This document shows positions 54,801 to 63,694 of a stretch of DNA of 64,000 bases, piece by piece. The position numbers and the translations under genes are program-made. The DNA is taken from the NCBI GenBank assembly GCA_963795825.1, contig CAWCIW010000005.1, positions 868,001-932,000 of the forward strand, given 5' to 3'. The notes beneath the pieces are model-generated. The model ran no database searches. It was given only the letters and a program-made list of their open reading frames with translations, and was not told the origin of the DNA. The first letter of the stretch is position 1. Each line of letters starts with the position of its first letter. This DNA is from BOG-908 sp963795825 (lineage in GTDB: Bacteria > Pseudomonadota > Alphaproteobacteria > Acetobacterales > Acetobacteraceae).

Positions 54801-55941
54801 CAGACCGCACAAACACCAAAGCAAGCGTAACAATCCCGCAGATCGCAAACAACGCAATATCCGCATGCAGCGCCCCAGCCAGGCTCGTCTGTGTGGCAAA
54901 CGCAGACGTCACCAGCGGACCGGCGGCGCTGCCGGACAATTGCACCGCGGAGAGGAACATCGCCGAACGCCGCGTCGGGTCGAGATCGATCAGCAGCCGC
55001 GTCTGGAACGGCATGGCCAGCATCCACAACAGGCCGAACAGCATGACGCAGCCGAGATAAACCGGTGCCGACAGGCTGCCGCCGAGCACGACAACGAGGG
55101 CAATGTTGAGCAGGCAGCACAGGACCAGCACGGGGATTGCGCGCACGCGGCCGGTGGCCACCGTTGCCAGCAGCCCGCCGGCGATCTGCGCGGCGAGCGA
55201 GGCGGCGACCGCGAAACCGACGATATTGCCGGCTATCTTTGCGCTGGTGCCGATCTGCTCCACGAATACCCAGAGCCCGACGATGCCGGCGAGATAGAGG
55301 AACACCGACAGCAATCCGGCCAGGCTGGAGAGCGGCAGGGCTGCCCGCCCGCTCTCGGGTTTCGGCAGGCGTACCAGGCTGTCGGGGAGCAGAAGGGAGC
55401 CGGCGATGGCGAGCACGCCGAAAAACGCCAGGCTGGCCAGGCCGCCATCTGCGCCGTAACGCGGCATAAGCGTGACCGGCAGGATAGCGGCCAGGGCACC
55501 TTGTGCCAGCGCCTGCACGATCAGGAAGATGCCCGACATGCGGTCCGGCCGGGCCGCACGGGTGATTACGGCGATGGCGATCCACACCAGAAAGCCGCCG
55601 GCCACGCCCGCGGCCCCGCGTGCGGCCACCAGGGCGTAGCCGTCGCTGTATATCGAGGCGATGTTGGCGGCCACGAAGGCCAGGCAGCCGGCGGCATTGA
55701 TCAGCTTGATACGCAAAGGCGGGAGCGCGGCCGCGAGCAGGCCGGTGGTCAGGCCAAGCGTCAGAAGCTCGGCCGTGGCGCCGTAGCCGATCTGGTCCAC
55801 CGTGAGCCGGTGCTCGTCGGCCAGCGCGCCCAGGAGCAAGGGCTGCAGGCCCAGCATCAGCAGCGCCACCGTGCCCACCGCAAGCGCCGTGCCGATGGTG
55901 ACGGCGCCAGGCGGCGGCGGCAGGGCGGCCGGCGCGTTCAA
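54784..55941 (-). CDS. MFS transporter
   Basis: A 385-residue, 12-segment inner-membrane carrier without a clear substrate signature. The first segment is GTALAVGTVALLMLGLQPLL, and the central loop and C-terminal half are regular MFS. The start is TTG 55941, overlapping the TonB receptor stop as TTGA, so translation is probably coupled to the receptor. The last codons and the TAG stop are provided by the palindromic hairpin. Receptor and carrier together would take one compound across both membranes. Confidence 0.82.
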   Translation of the reverse strand: MNAPAALPPPPGAVTIGTALAVGTVALLMLGLQPLLLGALADEHRLTVDQIGYGATAELLTLGLTTGLLAAALPPLRIKLINAAGCLAFVAANIASIYSDGYALVAARGAAGVAGGFLVWIAIAVITRAARPDRMSGIFLIVQALAQGALAAILPVTLMPRYGADGGLASLAFFGVLAIAGSLLLPDSLVRLPKPESGRAALPLSSLAGLLSVFLYLAGIVGLWVFVEQIGTSAKIAGNIVGFAVAASLAAQIAGGLLATVATGRVRAIPVLVLCCLLNIALVVVLGGSLSAPVYLGCVMLFGLLWMLAMPFQTRLLIDLDPTRRSAMFLSAVQLSGSAAGPLVTSAFATQTSLAGALHADIALFAICGIVTLALVFVRSGQGSK

Positions 55942-58243
55942 TAGCGGAACACCAGCTCGCCGCCCACGTAACGCGGCGGGCCGACCGTGCCTTCGATGAG
56001 GCCGAGGCCGCTCGTCAGGTCGTTGATGAAGTTGTTGTATTTCGTGTTGGTGAGGTTCTTGCCGATCGCGGCCACTTCCCAGTGCCCGCCGGTGCGATAG
56101 GCCAGGCGCGCATCGAGCAGCCAGTAGCCGTTCTGCGACACCAGCGGGTTGTTGTTGGATTCGAAGAACTGGTGGCTGCGATAGGAGGCGGTGCCGGTCA
56201 AGTCGAGTGCCGCGCCGTCATGCAGCGGGTAGTTGTAGTCGCCCTGCAGGATCACGTTCCAGCGCGGCGCGTTTGGCAGTTCCTTGCCGGTCAGCACCTG
56301 CGGCGGACCGCTGCCGGCGAAGCTGGCGAACGGCCCGAGTTGCGCGTCGACGTAGCTGACCGACACGCTGGTGGTCAGGTTGGAGAGCGGCGTCGCATCC
56401 AGCTCCATCTCGGCGCCTTTGATGATCGCCGTGGGCGCGTTCGTCAGCACGGTCAGCGGCAGAGCGAGCCCGGCGCCGGAGGGTGCCTGGATCAGATTGA
56501 ATGTCTGCTCGTCGCGGTAATTGTAGTAGAAGCCGGAAGCGTTCACGCGCAGCGCGTTCTGCAGCAGGTCCGATTTCACGCCCACTTCGTAGGCGGTGAT
56601 GTATTCCGGCCGGATCGGCTTGAGCTGCGCCAGCGCATCGGGCACGTCGTTGGCGAGGAAGCCGCCATTGAAGCCGCCGCTCTTGAAGCCGGTGGAGATC
56701 GACGCGTAGGTCAGCACATTTGGCAAAATCTTGTAGTCGAACGCGACGCGCCAGGAGGCGGCACGGTTGGCGAGGTTCTCCGATACATTATACAGCGTGG
56801 CGAGCGGCGGGATGACGCCGTTATTCTCGAAGCTGGCGGCGGAAAACGCATCGAACGTCTTGTGTTCGTAGGTCAGCCGGCCGCCGAGTGTCAGCCTGGC
56901 ATTGGGGAATATCTCGTAATCGCCCTGCCCGTAGGTGGCCACGGATTTGGTGAACTGTCCGTTCAGGGTGCGCCCGCGCTCGGCCAGGCCGTTGCCGATG
57001 AACGGGTCGCCGATCAGCGGGCCCACCACCTGGTCGATATCGGTGAGCAGTGCGATCGACTGGTCCTGCTGCAGATGCTCGACCAGGCCGTATACGCCGG
57101 CCAGCCAGTGGTATTTCTCGCCGCTGCCGGTGATGCGGAATTCCTGCGTGATGTCGGTCGAGCGCACGCCGTAATCAATCTCGATGAGATCGTAAGGATC
57201 GGCATCGGTATCTTCCGGATGCAGCTTGTGGCTGGCCTCATACGCGGTGATCGAGGTCAGCGTGGTGTCGCCCATGCGGTAATCGGCGCGCACCGAGCCG
57301 CCGATCGCGTTGATGTACAGGTTCTGGTCGCGGTTGTAGTAGCCCTTGTAGGTGTCGTTCGGCGCCTTGTAGCCCAGCAGGTCGGTGCACTGGCCGGCGC
57401 CGATCATGGCGCCCGAGCATTCGCTGCCGAACAGGCCGCTATAGGTGCCGGTCTGGCGATATTCGTCCGGCCGGCGATGCACGTTGCCGCCGTGGAAATT
57501 CAGCAGCACGGTCAGATCGCTGGTGGGATCGAGCTTGAGCTCGCCGCGATAGGCGAGGTCGTTGTTGCCGTTCGTCTTGTTGCCGTCGGTAAGATCGCTG
57601 AAATAGCCATCCGAGTAATCGTAGAACACGGCGAGCCGGCCATCGATGCCGGGCGCCAGCTTGCCATTCACCACGCTCTGCGTGGTCACCGTGTTGAACG
57701 AACCGTATTGCAGGTCTTCGGACGCGGAGAAATCGTCGGTGGGCTTGGCGGTGACGAAATCGATGGCGCCGCCTGTGGTGTTGCGGCCGTACAGCGTACC
57801 TGCGGGCCCTTCAGCACCTCTACGCGCGACAGATCGAATGTCTGGAACGTCTGGCCGGCCGGTGTCGCCTGATACACCTCGTCGACATAGACGCCGTTGG
57901 GGCCTGAATTGTTGGTATTCGTATCGTTCAGGCCGATGCCGCGTATGTTGATGATCGGCTGGTTGCCGCGGCCGGACGGCAGGGCGATCTGCACCGCCGG
58001 TATGTAGTTGGCGAGCTGGTCGCTGCTCTGCACATCGAGCTTGGCGAGCCGCTTGGAATCCAGCACCGTAATGGTGATCGGGATATCCTGCACCTTCTGG
58101 CTGCGCTTCTGCGCCGTCACCACCACGTTCTCCACCGCGTTCGATTGCGGTGCAGGCGACGGGATCGCCGCCTGCGCTGCGGCGACTTCCGGGCCGGCAA
58201 CCATCGCCAGCCCCACCAGGCACGCCGGCCAATTCTTGTTCAC
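55938..58243 (-). CDS. TonB-dependent outer-membrane receptor, one frame break
   Basis: An outer-membrane receptor of about 768 residues. It has a signal peptide (ACLVGLAMVAGPEVAAAQA), the TonB-box-like ENVVVTAQKR, plug motifs INIRGIGLNDTNTNNSGPNG and SRVEVLKGPQ, then GTLYGRNTTGGAIDFVTAKP in the next frame, and a barrel ending in VGGELVFRY. The break at about 57795 is a missing G in a short G run: GGCCCGCAGGTACG where GGGTACG would read GPQGTLYG, the invariant family motif. GGGGGGA lies eight bases ahead of GTG 58243. It is followed by the coupled MFS gene and preceded by a TetR regulator. Confidence 0.9.
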
Positions 58244-58334
58244 GTCCGTTTTCCCCCCACAGGTCGGCGAACGGTAGCGACCACTATTGAATAGTGCAAG
58301 CGTCTTTTGATGCCGGTTCCACGTGTGGACCGGC

Positions 58335-58988
58335 TTACAGGAAGCGCGTGTAATACATCACGATCATCCAGCTCAGCTCGGCGGTTATCTCGTCGGCGTC
58401 GTTGTCCGGCTCTTCGAGAACCATTTCGGTCGCCGCCGACGCCAACTCCAGGTTGAGCCTTATGGCACGGCGCAACTCCTTCTCCGGCGTTTTCTTGTAG
58501 AGCGGGTGCATGCCGTCATACAGCCGGTCGGCGACATTGATGCGCGAGGCGATGCGCACCTCCCACATCACCGGAACCGCGCGCAACGCCCGCAATATCC
58601 ATAGCGCGCCCGGCTGGCGGCGGGTCGCTTCATTCACCCGCTGCTGGATATCGAAGTTCTTGCGGAACGCCTCCTCGAGCGAGGCGGCGGAGAGGCCGCC
58701 CTCCGCGATCCACGCGAACACTTCCTCGTCCTGCGCCTGCATCAGCCGCATGCCGAGTTCGCGCAGCAAGGCGTATTTGTTCGGGAAATACCGATACAGC
58801 GCCGGCGGCGTGAGGCCCGCGCGCTCGCAGATCAGGTTGGTCGAGAGGCGCTCGATGCCGACTTCCTCCAGCAGATGCGCGGTCGAGTCCAGTATGGCGT
58901 CGTAGGTCTGGCGCGAGCGGTCCTGCATCGGCTGCGTCTTGGTGCGCATGTCGAGCGCCGGTTTGGTCGGGGGTTTGCGTCGGTTCAT
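58335..58988 (-). CDS. TetR-family transcriptional regulator
   Basis: A regulator of about 217 residues with the N-terminal TetR helix-turn-helix (ILDSTAHLLEEVGIERLSTN, AGLTPPALYRYFPNKYALL) and a helical ligand domain. I start at ATG 58988; 58952 and 58928 are also possible. It lies 91 bp upstream of the TonB receptor gene in the same direction and probably controls it and the MFS carrier. The ligand is unknown. Confidence 0.9.
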   Translation of the reverse strand: MNRRKPPTKPALDMRTKTQPMQDRSRQTYDAILDSTAHLLEEVGIERLSTNLICERAGLTPPALYRYFPNKYALLRELGMRLMQAQDEEVFAWIAEGGLSAASLEEAFRKNFDIQQRVNEATRRQPGALWILRALRAVPVMWEVRIASRINVADRLYDGMHPLYKKTPEKELRRAIRLNLELASAATEMVLEEPDNDADEITAELSWMIVMYYTRFL

Positions 58989-59126
58989 GCCAGTTCGCCG
59001 AAAGCCTTTCTCGCCTGGCGGTCTTGGGCCGGCGCGGGCTGTTATCTGGTGGCGCCGGCGTGTAGGCAAAGTTTTTTGCGAACTTTATGCTTGAGGGGGG
59101 TGTGGCTGATCGGGGGAAAGTGCTTC

Positions 59127-59225
59127 GGCAAGGAGAAAGAAAGGAAGCAGTCCTTTTTCGAGAAAAAGGACCAAAAAGCTTTTGCTCCGACGCCTGCAGG
59201 GAGATTTTGCTGCTTCTTGCAGGCA
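59127..59225. repeat. palindromic element copy 15: left half only
   Basis: It has a complete A-type left arm and an altered centre (CTGCAGGGAGATTTTGCTGC and TTGCAGGCA), but no right arm follows. It is the only copy that ends abruptly. The rest of the 320-bp gap between the tetR start and the repeat-protein stop contains nothing I recognise. Confidence 0.88.
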
Positions 59226-59389
59226 TGTCGTTGCGGTGGAGGCCGGACGGCACGATCCGCTCGCAATGTCGCTTGGGCTGGCCGGTTGAAAGACATCGAG
59301 CTACCGGGCGAGAGGCCGCCAAACCCCCCTCGCCCTGAAGCCTCCGGGACCACGCGTCCCAAACAAATCATGCGCCGGCCGGCCGGTGG

Positions 59390-62300
59390 TCACGCGAAAT
59401 GATGCCAGGCTAACAGATCCGGCCTCACCGCCACGTCCGCATGGCCGATCCCCATGGCGGGCTGCGCGGGCGGTGCGGCCACGATGTCCACCGTCAGGCC
59501 CGCCACATTGGCGAAGTCGCTGGCGAGGTGAATCGCCGCGCCGCTGAGCTGGCCGCCGGCATAAGTGATGTCGTAGATCGCGCTGTTCGCGCCCGCGGCG
59601 ATCGGGCCGAAATTGCCCGCCGTGACGCCGCTGCCGGACAGCGCCGTGCCGGTGATGCTGCCGCCATTGACGCTCGTCTGCAGCGCCCCGCGCAACGCGG
59701 TCGATCCGCCGGCACCGGCGTTGCGGATTTCGAAATGCGCGGTGCCGCCAGCGGCGATCTTGATGGTCTCCACACCGTTTACCACGCTCACTGTGGTGCC
59801 CTGCACGCCGACAATGGCGAGCTTGGTGCCGCGCGCGTCTATCGTCCCATTTACGCCGGCGAACGGCATATAGCTGTTGCCGGTGCCGGCCGCGGTGTTG
59901 TCGTAATCGCGCGTGACGGTGAGCACGCCGTTGGTGGTGAGCGCGCCGCCCGCGCTGTCGAGCACGGCGAGCGTGCTGGCGGCCGGCGCCGCGGTGGCCA
60001 GGGTGGCCGACCCGGAGGCGCCGATCGAGAGCGTGCCGCCGGTGAGCGCGTGGGGATCGACCAGCCCGCCATTGGCGAGGATCAGCCCGGTATTGGCCAG
60101 GCCGCTCAGAACGGACAGCGTGCCGCCCTGGTCGATCTGGATGGTGCCGGTGGAGCTGAGCGCGCCGGTAATGGTGCCCTGGCCGGAGCCGTCGCCGCGC
60201 TGTTCCAGCAGCCCGCTCAGCGCCAGCGCGCCGCCCGTCACGTTCACCATGCCGTTGAGTTGCAGCGTGCCGGCGAAGCTCAGCCGGGCCGCCAGATGCA
60301 GGGTGGAGCCGTAGAGCACCGCCAGGTCGCTGGCGGTGATCACGGCGCTGCCGAGCAGCGTGGTGGTGCCGCCGTTCTGGCCGAAGCCCACGAAATCCCC
60401 GGCCGCGCCGGCGATGGTGCCGCCCAGGCTGTTGCTCTTGCCGGCCAGGTCGAGCTCGCCGGTGGTGGCGTCGATCAGGCCGGCACTGGTGAGCGAGGCC
60501 GTGATGGCGCCGTTGCCGACGATGGCCGCTTTCGCCTGGTTTGTCAGCGTGCCGACGCCGTAGCTGGCACCGTTGAGCTGCAGCGTGCCGGCGTTGGTCA
60601 GCGACTGCGTGCCGGTGTAACTGCCATTCTCGATCACCAGCGTGGCGCCGGCCTGCACGGTGCGCAGGCTGGCCGAGACATCCTTGCCGTCGAACAGGAT
60701 GCCACCGCCGCGCTCGTCCAGCACGGTGCCGGCGGCGAGCGTGGTGACGACGGGGGCGGCAAAGCTGAGATTGGCGCCCAGCGCCTGGTAGGTGCCCCCC
60801 GTGAGCGTGCCGCGCACATCGTTCGTCAGCGTGGTGCCGGCGCCGAACGTGGTGTTCAGCGCGTTGGCCTGCAGCGTGCCGTTATTGGTGAACACCGTGC
60901 CCTGGCCGATGACGATGCCGGCGCCGTGCACGTAGTCATTATGTAGAGTGCCGTTATTTATGAAGGTGCCTTCGATCAGCAGGCCGTCATAATCCGTGAC
61001 CTCGATGAAGGCATCGTTGGTGATGGCGTTCTGCGTGCCGTCCAGCACGCCGAGCATGTTGTTGGCGAGGCCGTCGATGACGAAACGTCCCGTGCCGCTG
61101 CTGGTCAGGGTGCCACCCTCGATTACCGCCGCGTCGCTCAGAGTGACGTTCGCGCCAGAGGCGGCGATCTGTCCGCGGGCGCCGTTGTTGACGGTGGTGT
61201 CGATGGTCAGCGCGCCGGCTGTCGTGGCGGTGGCGGTGGCTTCGATCAGGCCGGCGTTCAGGGTCGTAACCGTGCCGGTGTCGAGCGTCAGGCCGCCGGT
61301 CGCGTCGATCACGCCGGCGGCGCCGTTCACGATGGCGAAGTTGCTGCCGGCGCCCAGCTCGTCATAGCCGTTGATGGTGTTGTTGACGTTGAGCAGCGTC
61401 TCGCCGGACTGGCCCGCAACCAGCGCGCTGGCCAGGGTGACGGTGCCGCCGCCGGTGAGCGTGACGGTGCCCGCAGCACCGGTGCCCAGGCCGGCGATCA
61501 GGCCGGTGCCGTGGACGTAGCTCTCCGCGATGAGGCCCTGGTTGGTGATGGTGCCGAGCAGGATGGCGGTGGAATAATCGGCGATCTGTATCGTGCCGGT
61601 ATTGGTCAGGCCGGCGGTGCCGTTGAGCACGCTGAGCGTGCTGCCGGACGTCACCACGATGGCGGCGCCGCCCGAAGAGGCGAGCGTTCCGCCGGCGACC
61701 GAGCTGCCGTCCTGCAGGTAGATGTTGCCGCCCGCCGCACTCAGATGGGCGGTGGCGGCGTTGCTTATCGCGGAGGCTATCGAAAGGGTGCCGGTGGTCG
61801 CTTCGATCAGCCCGTCATTGACCAGCGTGGCGGTGCCGGTGGCAAGCGCGAGGCCGCCGGTGGCGTCGATGGTGCCCGCCGCCTCGTTGAGGATGGCCAG
61901 GCTCGTGCCGTTGCCGATCGTGCCAAAGCCCTGGATCGTGTTGTCGACATTGATCAGGCGATCGCCCTTGCCCGCTTCCTGCAGGGCGTTGGCCAGGATG
62001 ACCGTGCCGCCGCCGTTCAGGTCCACCAGGCCGCCGGCCACGGAGCCCACGAGTATGCCGGCGCCGTGCACATAGGCTTCAGACAAAGTGCCGGTATTGG
62101 TGATGGTCCCGTGCAGCGTCAGTTGCGAATAGTCGGTTACCTGGAAATTGCCCTGCAGCACCAGCGCGGCGGTGCTGCCGTTCAGGGTCACGTTGCCGTC
62201 GTCGTAGATCGTGCCGCCGTTGGTGGCACTCAGCGTCCCGCCGCTGATGGTGCCGCTGGTGAGGGTGACGATGCCGCCATCGGCGCTGATGGCGCCGTTG

Positions 62301-62887
62301 CCCGCGTTGGTGACGGAACTGTCGATCTGCAGGGTGCCACCGGACGTGGCTTCGAGCAGGCCGCCATTCGCAATGGCCACGGTGCCGGTGTTCACGTCGA
62401 GCGTGGCGCCGGACTGGTTGGCGTCCACGATGCCGGCTGCCGCGTTGGCGAAAGTCAGTGTTCCGTAGCCGAGATCGCCCGACCCTTCGATCACGTTGTT
62501 CGTGTTGTTCAGCGCCTGGCCGGCGGCGCTGGCCTGGATCACCCGGTTGGTGATTTCGATCGTGCCGCCGCCGCTGAGCGTGGTGGTTTTCGCATCCAGC
62601 ACGAGGCCGGCATCGTGGCCGTTGCCGAGCAGGATCGTGCCGCCATTGGCCAGCCTGGCGGTGGCCCCGCCATTGCCGATCTGCAGCGTCTGGTAGTCGC
62701 CGACGGTCAGCGTGACGTGCGGGCCGGTGATCAGGTTGGCCAGGGTGTTCGACACGTTCAGCGTCAGCGCCGTGGCGGAGGAGATGGTGGCGGTATCCCC
62801 GCTGCCCGGCACCTGGGCGGGCTGCCAGTTCGCGGGATTGTTGAAGTTGTCGTCATGCGCGGCGCCGGTCCAGGTATAGGATGTCAC
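59390..62887 (-). CDS. giant beta-strand-repeat surface protein
   Basis: An 1165-residue, Gly/Thr/Asn/Ala-rich protein, nearly free of Cys, Lys and charged residues. The N-terminus SYTWTGAAHDDNFNNPANWQ is a module found at the start of many bacterial beta-repeat proteins. The body consists of about three modules of 180-200 residues. Markers recur in each: YVHGAGI/YVHGTGL, GGGTV(I/T)LA, NVDNTI/NVNNTI, (G/D)(T)IDATGGL and (G/D)YS or TDY strands. The C-terminus (GGTAHFEIRNAGAGGSTALR) resembles a choice-of-anchor domain. There is no signal peptide and no autotransporter barrel, so secretion is unexplained (type I-like export is possible). GGAG lies seven bases before GTG 62887. It is divergent from the ECF sigma gene. 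Confidence 0.82.
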   Translation of the reverse strand: MTSYTWTGAAHDDNFNNPANWQPAQVPGSGDTATISSATALTLNVSNTLANLITGPHVTLTVGDYQTLQIGNGGATARLANGGTILLGNGHDAGLVLDAKTTTLSGGGTIEITNRVIQASAAGQALNNTNNVIEGSGDLGYGTLTFANAAAGIVDANQSGATLDVNTGTVAIANGGLLEATSGGTLQIDSSVTNAGNGAISADGGIVTLTSGTISGGTLSATNGGTIYDDGNVTLNGSTAALVLQGNFQVTDYSQLTLHGTITNTGTLSEAYVHGAGILVGSVAGGLVDLNGGGTVILANALQEAGKGDRLINVDNTIQGFGTIGNGTSLAILNEAAGTIDATGGLALATGTATLVNDGLIEATTGTLSIASAISNAATAHLSAAGGNIYLQDGSSVAGGTLASSGGAAIVVTSGSTLSVLNGTAGLTNTGTIQIADYSTAILLGTITNQGLIAESYVHGTGLIAGLGTGAAGTVTLTGGGTVTLASALVAGQSGETLLNVNNTINGYDELGAGSNFAIVNGAAGVIDATGGLTLDTGTVTTLNAGLIEATATATTAGALTIDTTVNNGARGQIAASGANVTLSDAAVIEGGTLTSSGTGRFVIDGLANNMLGVLDGTQNAITNDAFIEVTDYDGLLIEGTFINNGTLHNDYVHGAGIVIGQGTVFTNNGTLQANALNTTFGAGTTLTNDVRGTLTGGTYQALGANLSFAAPVVTTLAAGTVLDERGGGILFDGKDVSASLRTVQAGATLVIENGSYTGTQSLTNAGTLQLNGASYGVGTLTNQAKAAIVGNGAITASLTSAGLIDATTGELDLAGKSNSLGGTIAGAAGDFVGFGQNGGTTTLLGSAVITASDLAVLYGSTLHLAARLSFAGTLQLNGMVNVTGGALALSGLLEQRGDGSGQGTITGALSSTGTIQIDQGGTLSVLSGLANTGLILANGGLVDPHALTGGTLSIGASGSATLATAAPAASTLAVLDSAGGALTTNGVLTVTRDYDNTAAGTGNSYMPFAGVNGTIDARGTKLAIVGVQGTTVSVVNGVETIKIAAGGTAHFEIRNAGAGGSTALRGALQTSVNGGSITGTALSGSGVTAGNFGPIAAGANSAIYDITYAGGQLSGAAIHLASDFANVAGLTVDIVAAPPAQPAMGIGHADVAVRPDLLAWHHFA

Positions 62888-62900
62888 GTTCGGTCTCCTG

Positions 62901-62917
62901 GCCCGCACTAAGCGGGC
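62901..62917 (-). promoter_or_regulatory. leader hairpin of the beta-repeat gene
   Basis: GCCCGC and GCGGGC form a 6-bp stem with an ACTAA/TTAGT loop, touching the Shine-Dalgarno of the GTG start at 62887. It could limit ribosome access. Confidence 0.35.
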
Positions 62918-63139
62918 GATTTCATCGGGGGTCTCGCGGACAGGCGGGCCCGTCCAGCTTCTCATCACGGCAGCGAACTGGTATCTTCCGGCTAGTCGAA
63001 CCTGAAACCTGGCCGGGGTGGCTTTGCATTCCTCATGGCGTTCATTCTCGTGTGGACCTGCACATGAAGGCGTGCCGCAGCGGCAAAACCCGTCACGCGC
63101 CGCCGATTTATTTTTGCCCCGGCGCCCGGCCCGCGCGCG

Positions 63140-63694
63140 GTGAGCGACGGCGGCCTGGACGCGCTGTGGGACGGCGTGCTGCGCGGCGACGCCACCGCGC
63201 GCGAGACTTTGCTGTCGCTGCACTACCAGGAGTTTCGCGCGGTGGCCCGCCGGGTGCTGCGCGACGATGGCGGGCAGCTCGCGATGCAGCCGACGGACCT
63301 CGCGCACGAGGCCGCCCTGCGCATCCTCAAGCTGTCGCATATCGACTGGCGGGACCGGGCGCATTTCCTGGCGCTGTCCGCGCGGGTGATGCGGCAGACG
63401 CTGATCGACGAGGTGCGCCGCTTCAAGGCCGCCAAGCGGCAGATGCCGGAGGTGACGACCTGGCTGGACGGGCCGGATGCCAGGCGCCTGCTGCCGATCG
63501 ACAAGCTGGACGACGCGCTCTCCGCGCTGTTCGCGATCGACGCGGACCGCGCGCGCGTGGTGGAGCTGCGCTTCTATGGCGGGCTGACTCTGGCGGAGAT
63601 CGCCCAGGAATGCGGCCTGTCCGAGAGCACGGTGGAGCGGCGCTGGCGGTCCGCGCGCGCCTGGCTGCTGGCGGAACTGTCCGAGGATGCGTGA
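63140..63694 (+). CDS. ECF-type RNA polymerase sigma factor
   Basis: A 184-residue group IV sigma factor. Region 2 is in LHYQEFRAVARRVLRDDGGQ to HIDWRDRAHFLALSARVMRQ (with DEVRRFKAAKR following), and region 4 in RVVELRFYGGLTLAEIAQEC with GLSESTVERRWRSARAWL. The AHFLALSARVMRQTLIDEVR pattern marks the subgroup that is encoded next to Ser/Thr kinases (ECF43-like). The GTG start is 63140 and the stop overlaps the kinase gene. By analogy with known kinase-controlled ECF factors it may be activated by phosphorylation. The divergent repeat protein is a possible target. Confidence 0.9.
   Translation: MSDGGLDALWDGVLRGDATARETLLSLHYQEFRAVARRVLRDDGGQLAMQPTDLAHEAALRILKLSHIDWRDRAHFLALSARVMRQTLIDEVRRFKAAKRQMPEVTTWLDGPDARRLLPIDKLDDALSALFAIDADRARVVELRFYGGLTLAEIAQECGLSESTVERRWRSARAWLLAELSEDA

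Noticed and set aside
2223..59225. Palindromic elements as insertion sequences or classic transposon ends
   Set aside because: No transposase, no internal gene and no clear target-site duplication at the copies inspected. The outer ends differ in length between copies.
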